Source: UBA4465 sp002292365
Lineage (GTDB): Bacteria; Bacteroidota; Bacteroidia; Cytophagales; Cyclobacteriaceae
Reading direction: 5' to 3'
Length of the DNA: 64,000 nucleotides
NCBI GenBank assembly: GCA_943788615.1
Contig: CALSQY010000001.1
Location: 1,426,001 to 1,490,000 of the forward strand
The position numbers and the translations under genes are program-made. Positions 44,732 through 54,616 of the stretch are shown here, piece by piece. A model generated the notes under the pieces. The model was not told where the DNA came from and searched no databases. It worked only from the letters and a program-made list of their open reading frames with translations. The number at the start of each line of letters is the position of its first letter. Within the stretch, counting starts at the first letter, position 1.

Positions 44732-45706
44732 TCATTCAAAAATAATGATTCCTTTTGGATCTATAGTTAATAGAATGGGATCACCAGGTCGGTAGACCTT
44801 TAGCTCATCAAATGCCATCAAATCGAGGTCCTGATGAACGGAAATCAATAACTTATGATTTCCTCCATTGAAGATGACCTCTTTTACGCAACCTTTAATC
44901 ATTCCTTTAGAATTAATTTCTACATTTTCAATCCAAATTCCAGTCGAGCATTTGATATTTAATAGTTCATGACTTTCACTTTCACTTAGAAGATTTATAA
45001 TCCCAAAAAGACGTGCAATTTGAGGAGTTTTTGGATATTTATAAACCTCACTAGGCTTTCCTTTTTGAGTGATCGATCCATTATCTAAAACCCATATTTC
45101 ATCGGCGATTTCCATGGCATCGCGGGTGTCATGGGTCACCAAAATCACAGTGGTACCTGTTTTTTTTGCCAGTGATTTAGTTTCTATCAATAAATTTTGC
45201 TTTGTCAAAGGGTCTAGGTTACTGAATGGTTCATCCATCAAAATAACTTCCGGTTCATTTGCCAATGCTCTGCCAAAAGCAACCCGTTGTTTTTGCCCAC
45301 CAGATAGTTCTTGAGGATGCTGTGGTCTCAATGATTCCAAACCGCACATTTTGATGAGCTGTTCAACTCTATTTTTTTTGTAAACCTCTCCATATTCAAG
45401 CAGAGCATAGTTAAGATTCTCTTCTACGGACATATTTGGCTTCAATGCATAATCTTGGAAAACTAATTTTATTTCTTCATGACCTGCAATCAGTTTTTCT
45501 TTTGGTCCCTGAAGTTTTTTTTTGTTCAAATAAATAGATCCTGAATCAGATTCGATCAAGCCGGCAATTATTTTTAATAGGGTTGTTTTTCCTGAACCGC
45601 TCATTCCTACCAAAGATATGAGCGCACCTTCTTTAACAGTTCCAGAGATGTGGTTTAGGACTTTTTTTTTACCAAATGACTTGGTGATGTTTTTTATTTG
45701 AATCAA
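44732..45706 (-). CDS. ABC transporter ATP-binding protein (PotA/MalK-type) without adjacent permease
   Basis: A 324-residue import-type ABC ATPase. The Walker A GMSGSGKTTLLK (about 34-45), Q-loop FQDYALKPNMSVEENL, signature LSGGQKQRVAFGRAL, Walker B VILMDEP and H-loop VTHDTRD are all intact. A C-terminal TOBE-like domain (about 240-324) is typical of polyamine, iron, sugar or molybdate importers. No permease or binding protein gene is adjacent. The next gene is an uncharacterised lipoprotein. The substrate cannot be predicted. Confidence 0.88.
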   Translation of the reverse strand: MIQIKNITKSFGKKKVLNHISGTVKEGALISLVGMSGSGKTTLLKIIAGLIESDSGSIYLNKKKLQGPKEKLIAGHEEIKLVFQDYALKPNMSVEENLNYALLEYGEVYKKNRVEQLIKMCGLESLRPQHPQELSGGQKQRVAFGRALANEPEVILMDEPFSNLDPLTKQNLLIETKSLAKKTGTTVILVTHDTRDAMEIADEIWVLDNGSITQKGKPSEVYKYPKTPQIARLFGIINLLSESESHELLNIKCSTGIWIENVEINSKGMIKGCVKEVIFNGGNHKLLISVHQDLDLMAFDELKVYRPGDPILLTIDPKGIIIFE

Positions 45707-45897
45707 TAGTTGGTATGAATTTTATAATAAACGATTCTTATGGAAAAAATTAATTGATAGGTGATTATGAGCGATTTACATAAAATTGATGTCTGTAAGT
45801 TAGACTGATCACTTCACTTTATAGAATTCAGAACAAATATTCATTCTAATATCATTATAACACCAAATGGTATTTATTTATATTTTTGATAATTTCT

Positions 45898-47373
45898 TTA
45901 TAAGAAATAAACTACTCCCATAAGGCCTAAAATCCCTAAAACGATGGTATAAGGGAGTGCCATCCAAATCATTTTAACATAAGACAATCTAATGGCCGGT
46001 GCGAGTGCGGAGGTCAATAAAAAAAGAAAGGCAGCTTGTCCATTGGGCGTTGCTACGCTAGGGAGGTTGGTTCCCGTGTTAATGGCGATGGCCAAAGTTT
46101 CAAATTCTTTTCTGGTGATCAAACCTGAATCAAAGGCAGTCTTTACTTCGTTGATGTATACCGTAGCTACGAAAACGTTATCGCTGATCATAGATAATAC
46201 GCCATTGGCGGCATAGAATAAGGCGGGTTGCATAGCTTTATCTTGTTCCAAAACAGCTTGTATAATGGGTTTGAATAAATGCAAATCGTGAATCATTCCT
46301 ACGATGACAAAAAAGACCGCCAATAACGCAGTAAATGGTAAAGCTTCCTCAAAAGCATGTCCAATGCGATGTTCATCAGTAATGCCTGTTAAAGCAGTTT
46401 GCAACACAATGATAGTCAAACCTATAAGCCCTACGGGAGCAAGGTGAAAGGCTAAAGCCACAATTAGAAATACAGCAGAAATGGCTTGAATGATCAGGGC
46501 GTATTTTTCTCCTTTCGACCTCTTATTATCTTCATCTATCAAAAAACTTGCGATGATGTTTTTTGCAAGTTTTGGTAATTTAGCTCCGAAACCAAACTTA
46601 CCACTCAACTCCAATAATACACAAGTCAACAGACCGCAAGCTAAAACTGGCAGGGTAATAGGAGCCATAGCATAAAAGAATTGCATAAAATCCCATCCTA
46701 GTTTTTCACCAATTAATAAATTTTGAGGTTCACCAACAATGGTACAAACACCACCCAAGGCGGTACCTACAGCTCCATGCATGACTAAACTTCTCAAAAA
46801 ACTTCTAAATTGGTCTAATGTTTCCCCACTTAGTTCTTCCTTATCTAGAATATTGCTTCCATTGTCGTCACTTGGACTTGAGTGAACTTTGTGATACACT
46901 TGGTAAAAACCAACAAAAACACTGATCAGCACTGCAGTGACTGTGAGGGCATCTAAAAAAGCACTTAAAAAAGCAGAGATAAAACAAAAAAGTAGGGATA
47001 GCACAATTTTAGAGCGTACTTTTATAAATATTTTACCAAAAATGAACATCAATAGAGGCTTCATAAAATAAATACCGGCAACCATAAACACCAATAAGAG
47101 AAGCACTTCTAAATTTCCCTCTATTTCATGGAATACTGTTTCAGGACTCGTCATTTTCATAAATACCACTTCCAGCGCTATTAAGCCTCCAGATTGGAGG
47201 GGATAACATTTAAGGGCCATGGCCAAGGTCAATATAAATTGACCAATAATGAGCCATCCGGTAGCTGTGGGTCCAATGATTAAAAGCAAAAATGGATTGA
47301 GTACCAAAAAGGCTAAAATCGTTTTTTTATACCAATGGGGTGAGTTGCCTAAAAATGAGTTATATAGCTCCAT
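45898..47373 (-). CDS. nhaB: Na+/H+ antiporter NhaB
   Basis: A 491-residue inner-membrane antiporter exporting Na+ in exchange for protons. The N terminus follows E. coli NhaB closely: FLGNSPHWYKKTILAFLVLN, FTLAMALKCYPLQSGGL (one T-to-L-shifted variant), LEVLLLLVFMVAGIYFMK and AFLSAFLDALTVTAV. VGEPQNLLIGEKLGWDF and ISDNVFVATVYINEV are further conserved segments. About a dozen hydrophobic segments are present. It fits a sodium-rich habitat. Upstream and downstream gaps suggest a single-gene transcript. Confidence 0.94.
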   Translation of the reverse strand: MELYNSFLGNSPHWYKKTILAFLVLNPFLLLIIGPTATGWLIIGQFILTLAMALKCYPLQSGGLIALEVVFMKMTSPETVFHEIEGNLEVLLLLVFMVAGIYFMKPLLMFIFGKIFIKVRSKIVLSLLFCFISAFLSAFLDALTVTAVLISVFVGFYQVYHKVHSSPSDDNGSNILDKEELSGETLDQFRSFLRSLVMHGAVGTALGGVCTIVGEPQNLLIGEKLGWDFMQFFYAMAPITLPVLACGLLTCVLLELSGKFGFGAKLPKLAKNIIASFLIDEDNKRSKGEKYALIIQAISAVFLIVALAFHLAPVGLIGLTIIVLQTALTGITDEHRIGHAFEEALPFTALLAVFFVIVGMIHDLHLFKPIIQAVLEQDKAMQPALFYAANGVLSMISDNVFVATVYINEVKTAFDSGLITRKEFETLAIAINTGTNLPSVATPNGQAAFLFLLTSALAPAIRLSYVKMIWMALPYTIVLGILGLMGVVYFL

Positions 47374-47642
47374 ATAAAATTATTTATTTATAGAATTACA
47401 GTATTGATATCAATATTTAGACGTTCTTTAAGAATCCTCCATTGTATTTTTAAAAGCAATATATATAGCGAATTAAGAAAATGCAAAATGTGTCATCAGC
47501 AAATAGAATTCGATAGGAATTAATTTATTCAAATCGGCTAAGTTAAAAAAAAAGTATTTAGGTCTCTCTGATTATCGTCTTATTTCTTGTTCCATAGAGT
47601 ACAGATTTATTGCTATGATGAAGTAAATCGATATTTTGTTCA

Positions 47643-48791
47643 TCATAGATAACTCATCCTATAAATTGTGCCACTTTTGTCATCTGAGATGAGTATCGAA
47701 CCATCTTCAAGTACCAAAATATCCACGGGACGTCCCCAAGTAGTATTCGTACTCTTATTTAAAAAACCTTCAACAAAAGTTTCGTAATGGATGCCAACGC
47801 CATTCTCCTCGGTGACAAGGGATAGTTTATATCCAGTGTGGCCAGCTTTTTTGGATCGGTTCCAACTACCATGTTCAGGAATAATTATTTTATTTTTATA
47901 AGAAGGAGGAAACATATTTCCCGTGTAAAACTTAAGGCCTAAAGGAGCGACGTGTGGCCCTAAATTGAATGCTGGAGGGGTGTAATTTTCACAACTTTTA
48001 TCTTGACCAAATTCAGGATCTAATATGAGCCCAGCATGGCAATAAGGAAATCCAAAATGTTGACCTATCGCACTGAGTCGATTCAATTCACATGAAGGCA
48101 TGTCATCACCTAGTAAATCTCTACCATTATCCGTAAACCACATTTCTCCAGTTATTGGGTGCCAAGTTAAACCAACGGTATTCCGTACCCCTTTGGCCAC
48201 TATCTCTCGATTGGTTCCATCGGCATCCATACTGATAATTGAGGCATAATAGGTGTCATCTTTAGTTTCGCAAACATTACAAGGGGCACCTACGGGTACA
48301 TATAATTTACCATCTGGCCCAAAAGCGATGTACTTCCATCCATGATGGCTGTCTTCAGGTAAGTCATTGTATATTAAAGTGGCTTTGGGATCATTTAAAC
48401 GATCTTCAATAGCATCATAGCGCCATAGCTTATTTACTTCAGCAACATACAGTGCGCCATCTTTGAAGGCAATGCCATTAGGCATGATTAAATCCTTGGC
48501 TATTATATATAGCGTATCCGCTTTCATATCATTATTTCTGTCTTGTAGGGCATAAACGGAACCATTGGCCTTATTGCCGACAAACAGCGTTCCATCCGGG
48601 CTCATGACCATAGATCGGGCATTGTCTACGCGGCCATAGACTTCCACATGAAAGCCCACTGGCATAACAAGAGAATCAAGAAAGAGGCCTTCTTCTGAAG
48701 TCAAACTTGTTTGACTTGAATGGACCTGTGAGGCTGGATCATTGCATGATAGGATAACAAAAGGCAGGGTTAAAAAAAACAGGAACTTCAT
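47643..48791 (-). CDS. PQQ-dependent sugar dehydrogenase-like lipoprotein
   Basis: A 382-residue beta-propeller protein of the soluble glucose/sorbosone dehydrogenase family. A signal peptide with lipobox (LPFVILSC, Cys16) predicts a lipoprotein. Propeller blades show repeated segments such as VYGRVDNARSMVMSPDGTLFVG, PNGIAFKDGALYVAEVNKLWRYD, KYIAFGPDGKLYVPVG and GEMWFTDNGRDLLGDD, with catalytic-type HHGWK and EHGSWNRSKK regions near the expected places. Substrate and PQQ dependence are inferred from the family; no PQQ synthesis genes are in the window. Confidence 0.82.
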   Translation of the reverse strand: MKFLFFLTLPFVILSCNDPASQVHSSQTSLTSEEGLFLDSLVMPVGFHVEVYGRVDNARSMVMSPDGTLFVGNKANGSVYALQDRNNDMKADTLYIIAKDLIMPNGIAFKDGALYVAEVNKLWRYDAIEDRLNDPKATLIYNDLPEDSHHGWKYIAFGPDGKLYVPVGAPCNVCETKDDTYYASIISMDADGTNREIVAKGVRNTVGLTWHPITGEMWFTDNGRDLLGDDMPSCELNRLSAIGQHFGFPYCHAGLILDPEFGQDKSCENYTPPAFNLGPHVAPLGLKFYTGNMFPPSYKNKIIIPEHGSWNRSKKAGHTGYKLSLVTEENGVGIHYETFVEGFLNKSTNTTWGRPVDILVLEDGSILISDDKSGTIYRMSYL

Positions 48792-49095
48792 GTTATTTAA
48801 ATTCTAAACGTTATTTATTATCATCCGTTAAGGTACTCATTTATATATTGATAAGAAGCCTATGTATCAGTTTAATTATTTACTAAATGAATCTGAGTTC
48901 TGTCCTTCCATAGATTGTCTGATCAAGACCAGTATCAACAGATACTTTTCGAATTTTTTATCTATGTCTCAGCTACCATTTCAATTTTATAATTGATTTT
49001 AATTTCTTGTTATCTTTACTTTGACGGTTGTGTGCGTTTTATTGATATTTACAAAGACCTCATCCAAACCCAGATAAGCATAATTACTAAATCCC
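48792..49095. other. Divergent intergenic promoter region
   Basis: 304 bp between divergent genes. TACTTTGACGG near 49017 resembles a -7 element for the plus-strand ligase gene. No gene or repeat is seen. Confidence 0.4.
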
Positions 49096-50598
49096 ATGAT
49101 CAATCTTATTGAAAATGCTTTTAATCATCTAGACCGAATTGCGATTCGTAATAATCATCGAAATTATACCTATCGGCAAGTGTTGAAGGAGTCAGAAAAA
49201 ATTGCTTCTGCTCTTTTGGAAGATAAAGTAGATCTCAATGAAGCTAGAATTGCTTTTATCGTGGCCCCTAGTTTTGAATACGCATGTATTCAATGGGGGA
49301 TTTGGCGTGCAGGCGGCATTGCGGTTCCACTTTGCGTCAAACATCCTTTCGATGCGATAAAGTATGTCATTGAAGATGCTCAGGCTGAGGCAGTGGTTTT
49401 TTCATATGGTTATAGAGCGCTTATTGAGCCTCTATTTCAAGATTTTGAATTACGAAGAATTCCCATAGAAGCTGTAATGCTGTCAGTGGGGGAGGAAAAG
49501 CCAAGACTGCCACAGATTTCCCTTGATCGGAGAGGCATGATCATTTATACCAGTGGCACTACAGGCAAAGCCAAAGGAGTGGTCAGTACCCACCAAAACA
49601 TTGAAGCTCAGATTAAGTCCTTAGTGACTTCATGGGAATGGACAAAAGAAGATCACATATTAAATATTCTCCCACTTCATCACGTACATGGGATCATTAA
49701 TATTTTAAGTTGTGCACTGTGGAGTGGGGCTTGCTGTGAATTTTTAGAGAAATTTGAGGTTAAAAAAGTATTCGATGTCTTTTGTAGACAAGAGGTCAAT
49801 CTTTTCATGGCCGTTCCAACCATTTATTATCGCCTCATTCATTATTGGAAGGAATTAACCGCAACAGACCAACAAAAAATAGCCGCTTCCTTTAAGAATT
49901 TTCGACTGATGGTGTCGGGATCTGCGGCTTTACCGATTTCCACCCTTGACGAATGGGAGAAGATCAGTGGTCATACTTTATTAGAACGATATGGGATGAC
50001 CGAAATGGGCATGGCAATAAGTAATCCCTATAGGGGAACTCGAAAGCCTGGTCATATTGGCGTAGCCCTTGCAGGAGTTACGATAAGAATAGCAGATGAA
50101 AATAACCATACGGTAGTCGATGGCATATCAGGAGAAATTCAAGTCAAAGGGCCCAATGTTTTTAAAGAATATTGGAAGAAACCAAGCGAAACCGAAGGAT
50201 CCTTTATAGATGGCTGGTTCAAAACGGGTGATATAGCTGTTTTTGAAAAAGGTAGTTATAAAATATTGGGTAGAAATTCAGTTGACATCATCAAATCCGG
50301 AGGTTATAAAATATCTACTTTGGAGATCGAAGAAGTGCTCAGGAAGCATTCAGCTATTGAAGATTGTGCCGTTGTAGGTATTCCGGATGAGGAATGGGGC
50401 GAAATCATAGGGGCAAGTCTTATCATGACCCGTGATCAAGAAACTACGACAGCAATAAAGGAATGGTTAAAAGATAAATTACCTGGATACAAAATACCTC
50501 GAAAATATTTAATTCAGACTGATCTCCCCCGAAATGTAATGGGTAAAGTCACAAAAAAAGCATTGCAAAAATTATTTATCGAGGGCGCAAATAAATAG
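49096..50598 (+). CDS. AMP-dependent acyl-CoA synthetase, malonyl-CoA synthetase (ACSF3/MatB)-like
   Basis: A 500-residue adenylate-forming enzyme. The P-loop-like YTSGTTGKAKGVVS (about 154-167), the VSGSAALPISTLDEW and GHTLLERYGMTEMGMAISNP segments, DGWFKTGD and the C-terminal K in NVMGKVTKKAL are intact. The GSAALP and LERYGMTE segments closely resemble vertebrate ACSF3 and bacterial MatB, which activate malonate or methylmalonate to the CoA thioester. A short-chain acyl substrate is therefore likely, but not proven. It is monocistronic, convergent with the thiolase gene. Confidence 0.82.
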   Translation: MINLIENAFNHLDRIAIRNNHRNYTYRQVLKESEKIASALLEDKVDLNEARIAFIVAPSFEYACIQWGIWRAGGIAVPLCVKHPFDAIKYVIEDAQAEAVVFSYGYRALIEPLFQDFELRRIPIEAVMLSVGEEKPRLPQISLDRRGMIIYTSGTTGKAKGVVSTHQNIEAQIKSLVTSWEWTKEDHILNILPLHHVHGIINILSCALWSGACCEFLEKFEVKKVFDVFCRQEVNLFMAVPTIYYRLIHYWKELTATDQQKIAASFKNFRLMVSGSAALPISTLDEWEKISGHTLLERYGMTEMGMAISNPYRGTRKPGHIGVALAGVTIRIADENNHTVVDGISGEIQVKGPNVFKEYWKKPSETEGSFIDGWFKTGDIAVFEKGSYKILGRNSVDIIKSGGYKISTLEIEEVLRKHSAIEDCAVVGIPDEEWGEIIGASLIMTRDQETTTAIKEWLKDKLPGYKIPRKYLIQTDLPRNVMGKVTKKALQKLFIEGANK

Positions 50599-50898
50599 GT
50601 TTGAATTATAAAAAACATTATCAATTATTTATGAGCGATCATAAAACACTTGTATCTCTTTGTCGGAATAATATGTTCTCTAGATCTAGATTTATAGATA
50701 AAATAGGGAGATAATTCAAAGGCAGGATTGAAGCTTCATTTTTACAGCGTATATAGTAAGCAGATATTGTACAAAATACCTGGGAATAATGCTTAGAAAT
50801 TACTTTCGTTCTGTTTTTTTATAAAGTATCATTCTTATTTATTAGCTTCCTAAACGAAGCAAGCACCCATCGTTGGAGAATCTTTTATCAGTAAAAAA
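50599..50898. other. Intergenic gap between convergent genes
   Basis: 300 bp, AT-rich; no gene, clear terminator or repeat recognised. Confidence 0.5.
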
Positions 50899-52083
50899 TT
50901 ATACGCGCTCGATAACCATAGCACTCGCGCCTCCCCCGCCATTGCAAATGGCCGCACAACCAATAGTGGCATCATTAGATTGCAATACATTTTGCAGCGT
51001 CGTGACAATTCTCGCTCCTGATGCACCCAAAGGGTGACCCAAAGAAACGGCGCCGCCATGTATATTTACCTTTTTGATATCGATATTCAACATTTTGTTA
51101 AAAGCCAGGGGCACCACAGAAAAAGCCTCATTGATCTCGAAATAATCCACATCGACAAGATCTAACTTAGCAAGAGTCAAGGCTTTTGGAGCTGCATGGG
51201 TTGGTGCCGTGGTAAACCATGCCGGTTCATGGGCGGTATCTGCAAAAGATAAAATTTTTGCCACTGGTTTTAAATCATATTTTTTGACGCCGGTAGCACT
51301 TGCCAAAATCAAAGCTGCCGCCCCATCATTCATCGTTGATGCATTGGCTGCGGTTACGGTGCCTGTTTGTGAAAAAGTAGCACGCAATTGGGAGATTTTT
51401 TCAAATTTGACATTTTTATATTCTTCATCTTCAAGGATGAGCCTGGATTCGCCTCTTCTTTGTGGTACAGAAACCCCTACTATTTCATTGGAGAAAACCC
51501 CGTTTTCAGTATTTAAAGCAGTATTTTGGTAAGATCGAATGGCATAAGCATCTTGTTCTGCCCTTGTGATATTGTATTTTTCAGCCGTTTGATCAGCAAA
51601 CACACCCATTGCGATCTCATCATATGGGTCTAGTAAACCATCTTTATGTAATCCGTCGATCAAGGCTGCATCGCCATATTTATAACCATATCTGGCTTTG
51701 GGAATATAATAAGGAATGGCAGACATGTTTTCCATGCCCCCTGCTACTAAAACATCCGCTTGGCCCAACATAATGCTTTGGGCAGCGAACATGATAGATT
51801 TGGCACCAGAGGAGCAGACTTTATTTACCGTAGTACAAGGGGCGGTATTCGGAATACCAGCGGCCAGGGCAGCTTGACGAGCGGGTGCTTGGCCTAAATT
51901 GGCCGAACAGACATTACCCATAAAAACTTCGTCAACATTCTTTGGGTCAATATTTCCTTTTTCTAAGGCTCCTTTAATCGCTGCGGTTCCTAATTCAGTT
52001 GCTGATAAGTCGGCAAACATTCCACCAAAACTACCGAGGGGGGTACGAACAGCAGACACGATATAAACTTCTTTATTTGACAA
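50899..52083 (-). CDS. Acetyl-CoA C-acetyltransferase (thiolase)
   Basis: A 394-residue thiolase. The active-site Cys is in TTVNKVCSSGAKS (about residue 89), the catalytic His in GGAVSLGHPLGASGARI, and the second Cys in GCAAICNGGGGASAMVI. It interconverts acetyl-CoA and acetoacetyl-CoA or acts in beta-oxidation of short chains. The listed start is a TTG. An ATG at 52102 would give MVIKKR before the same protein if one A were removed from the A8 run (complement of 52086-52093), so a homopolymer error may hide the true start. Confidence 0.94.
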   Translation of the reverse strand: MSNKEVYIVSAVRTPLGSFGGMFADLSATELGTAAIKGALEKGNIDPKNVDEVFMGNVCSANLGQAPARQAALAAGIPNTAPCTTVNKVCSSGAKSIMFAAQSIMLGQADVLVAGGMENMSAIPYYIPKARYGYKYGDAALIDGLHKDGLLDPYDEIAMGVFADQTAEKYNITRAEQDAYAIRSYQNTALNTENGVFSNEIVGVSVPQRRGESRLILEDEEYKNVKFEKISQLRATFSQTGTVTAANASTMNDGAAALILASATGVKKYDLKPVAKILSFADTAHEPAWFTTAPTHAAPKALTLAKLDLVDVDYFEINEAFSVVPLAFNKMLNIDIKKVNIHGGAVSLGHPLGASGARIVTTLQNVLQSNDATIGCAAICNGGGGASAMVIERV

Positions 52084-52378
52084 CCTTTTTTTTAATTACC
52101 ATAACAAATATAATTTTTCTTCAGTTATGTAGACCCATATCTTCAGATAAGTGGAGCTTTAGCATGCTTGATATCTGTGTTGGAGTTAGATGGCGTGCTT
52201 AATGATGTGAAACCCGTCAGTTGATTTTTTAACCTATTTACAAAGAATTCATATCCATTAATAGAAGGCCGCTGGATCAATCCAGAAAAAAAGTTGATGA
52301 CGATTCTCTTAACATGTTATGTGCTCTCAAGCGATTAAGATGGATGTAATTATTTATTTTTAAGTAATTAGAGTTGAA
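52084..52378. other. Intergenic region between divergent thiolase and ABC-F genes
   Basis: No gene or repeat seen before the promoter described at 52379. AT-rich and featureless to the eye. Confidence 0.5.
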
Positions 52379-52411
52379 TTTGGCATAAAAGAAGGGTCTT
52401 GTCTACCTTTG
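52379..52411 (+). promoter_or_regulatory. Consensus Bacteroidota promoter for the ABC-F gene
   Basis: TTTG (52379-52382), 21 nt, TACCTTTG (52404-52411): a perfect match to the -33 and -7 boxes. The ATG is only 7 nt beyond the -7 box, so the transcript should start at or next to the start codon, giving a leaderless or nearly leaderless mRNA. Confidence 0.75.
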
Positions 52412-52418
52412 CGCCCGC

Positions 52419-54305
52419 ATGATCAGTATTGATAATATTAGTTATTACATAGGTGAGCGAATTCTCTATGAGGACGCCTCTTTATTCATTACACCCAAAG
52501 ACAAAATAGGCCTAATTGGTCTTAACGGTACCGGTAAGTCTACTTTACTCAAGATGCTGGTGGGAGAGGTAGAATTGGCTTCAGGAAATATTTCTCAAAG
52601 TAAAAGCACTTCTATTGGATTCTTGAATCAAGATCTGCTTTCCTACCAAAGCGATGAACCCATACTTGAAGTAGCTATGCAGGCTTTTCATCAGGCCCTT
52701 GATTTGCAACATCAAATAGATGTAATTCTCAAGGAGATCGAAGAGAATTATACAGATAAATTACTGGAAAGACTGTCTTTATTGCAGGAGCAGTTTGACG
52801 CGGCTGATGGCTATAGGATTCAGTCTCAAGCGGAGGAATTATTGGAGGGCATAGGATTCAAGACGGCAGATCTTAAACGACCACTCAGAGAGTTTTCGGG
52901 AGGGTGGAGGATGCGTGTCATGTTGGCTAAGTTACTTTTAGAGAAGCCTTCCCTCTTGATGCTAGATGAGCCTACCAACCACTTAGATTTACCTTCTATA
53001 CAATGGATTGAGTCTTACCTACAGAGTTATGAAGGTGCTTATATCATTGTTTCTCATGATCGCACTTTTCTTAACAGCACGGTAAATAAAATAGTTGAAG
53101 TATATGCGAGTAAACTCAATTTGTACTCGGGTAATTACGATTATTATCTTGAGGAAAAAGAATTACGCAATGAGGTACAGCAAAATGCTTTTGAAAATCA
53201 ACAGCAAAAAATCAAAGAAGCTGAAAGATTCATAGAGCGATTCAAAGCAAAAGCATCTAAGGCTAAACAGGCCCAGTCTAAGGTAAAGCAATTGGAAAAA
53301 TTAGATAGGATTGAAGCAGTTATTGATGAAAACATGCGGGTCAATTTTAAATTTAATTTTAAGACTCAGTCGGGACGCCATGTAAAGCGACTTCAAGACA
53401 TTAGTAAGTCCTATGGAGATTTAGATATTTTAGAAAAGGCAAGTCTGGGTTTACAGCGTGGGGATAAGGTGGCATTGATTGGTGCAAACGGTAAGGGAAA
53501 ATCAACTGTTTTACGTATCATAGCGGGTACCGAAGGGCATGAAGGTCAAGTGGAAACAGGTCATAATGTATTGATGTCATTTTATGCACAGCACCAACTG
53601 GAGGCGCTCAACATCAACAATGACCTCATTGAAGAGCTCAAACAGCAAGGAACTGGCAAAAATGAGCAAGAATTACGGGATGTTTTGGGATGTTTTTTGT
53701 TTAGTGGAGATGAAGTATTCAAAAAAATAAAGGTACTCTCCGGAGGTGAGAAATCTCGAGTAGCTCTAGCCAAATCCCTGATCTCTGAAGCCAACTTTTT
53801 ATTACTGGATGAGCCTACTAACCACCTAGATATGCTTTCGGTAGGTATTTTGGTGCAGGCTTTGCAGCAATATGAGGGTACATTTTTGGTGGTTTCACAC
53901 GACAGGCATTTTATCACGAAGGTGGCCAACAAAATTTGGTGGATTGAAGATTATCAATTAAAGGAATATCCGGGTACTTATGAAGAATATCAGTGGTGGA
54001 TGAGTCAGCGTACATCACCAACGAACTTGGCTGTAAAAAAAGAGAAAAAATCAAATAAAAAATTCAAAAAAAAACTAATCAAGCCCAAATCTCAGATGAC
54101 GTTGAAAAGGAAGGTATCTGATTTAGAATACAAAATACAGGAACGAGAGGTATTGATAAAATATTTAGAAACAGAGATGACCCAACCAGAGGTTTATCAG
54201 GATAGCGATAAACTTTCCAAGTTAAATGATCAATTTCAAAAAGTAAAGAATGAATTAGATCAATTGACCAAAGAATGGGAAGTTCTGATCTCGTCTACTG
54301 AATAA
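52419..54305 (+). CDS. ABC-F family ATPase (ribosome-associated type)
   Basis: A 628-residue soluble protein with two ABC domains and no membrane segments. Domain 1 (about 1-250) has GLNGTGKSTLLK, FSGGWRMRVMLAK and LMLDEPTNHLD. Domain 2 (about 315-525) has GANGKGKSTVLR, LSGGEKSRVALAK and LLLDEPTNHLD. Between them lies the Lys/Ala-rich P-site-tRNA interaction linker (about 255-305). A C-terminal coiled coil (about 560-628) follows a basic patch, as in Uup/YdiF-type ABC-F proteins that act on translating ribosomes. Resistance-type function is not indicated. ATG 52419 matches the family start. Confidence 0.93.
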   Translation: MISIDNISYYIGERILYEDASLFITPKDKIGLIGLNGTGKSTLLKMLVGEVELASGNISQSKSTSIGFLNQDLLSYQSDEPILEVAMQAFHQALDLQHQIDVILKEIEENYTDKLLERLSLLQEQFDAADGYRIQSQAEELLEGIGFKTADLKRPLREFSGGWRMRVMLAKLLLEKPSLLMLDEPTNHLDLPSIQWIESYLQSYEGAYIIVSHDRTFLNSTVNKIVEVYASKLNLYSGNYDYYLEEKELRNEVQQNAFENQQQKIKEAERFIERFKAKASKAKQAQSKVKQLEKLDRIEAVIDENMRVNFKFNFKTQSGRHVKRLQDISKSYGDLDILEKASLGLQRGDKVALIGANGKGKSTVLRIIAGTEGHEGQVETGHNVLMSFYAQHQLEALNINNDLIEELKQQGTGKNEQELRDVLGCFLFSGDEVFKKIKVLSGGEKSRVALAKSLISEANFLLLDEPTNHLDMLSVGILVQALQQYEGTFLVVSHDRHFITKVANKIWWIEDYQLKEYPGTYEEYQWWMSQRTSPTNLAVKKEKKSNKKFKKKLIKPKSQMTLKRKVSDLEYKIQEREVLIKYLETEMTQPEVYQDSDKLSKLNDQFQKVKNELDQLTKEWEVLISSTE

Positions 54306-54439
54306 TTGAAAATAGTCCCAATTTTATTATGTTATTTTTATAATTTTTACGTGTTAAATAAAAATATGGTAGCAAAAAAAGGATAACAGAAAAATAAAGA
54401 TGAAAGAATAGTGGTAGCTCTTAAAGATGTTTATATTAG

Positions 54440-54513
54440 TAGCGAGGAGGGGAGTTGAACCCCTGACCTCCGGGTTATGAATCCGACGCTCTAACCAACT
54501 GAGCTACCTCGCC
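54440..54513 (-). tRNA. tRNA-Met (anticodon CAT)
   Basis: A 74-nt cloverleaf on the minus strand: acceptor GGCGAGG with CCTCGCT (G1-U72 wobble), D-arm GCTCAGTTGGTTAGAGC, anticodon loop TTCATAA (CAT) and T-arm GGGGTTCAACTCCCC. The discriminator is A; CCA is not encoded. The GGC start suggests an elongator Met or a lysidine-modified Ile tRNA rather than the initiator. The anticodon stem has an A31-C39 mismatch. Confidence 0.92.
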
Positions 54514-54616
54514 ATGTTATAGTACACGTATTGAAAGGAGCGCAATTTAACAACAAATTATTATTAATTATGATTGGGCTAATATTTTTTATTACCTTGT
54601 CTAAAATCTTATTGTT

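Noticed and set aside
52419..54305. Antibiotic-resistance ABC-F protein
   Set aside because: The linker and the C-terminal coiled coil are of the housekeeping Uup/YdiF kind, and no resistance context is present.
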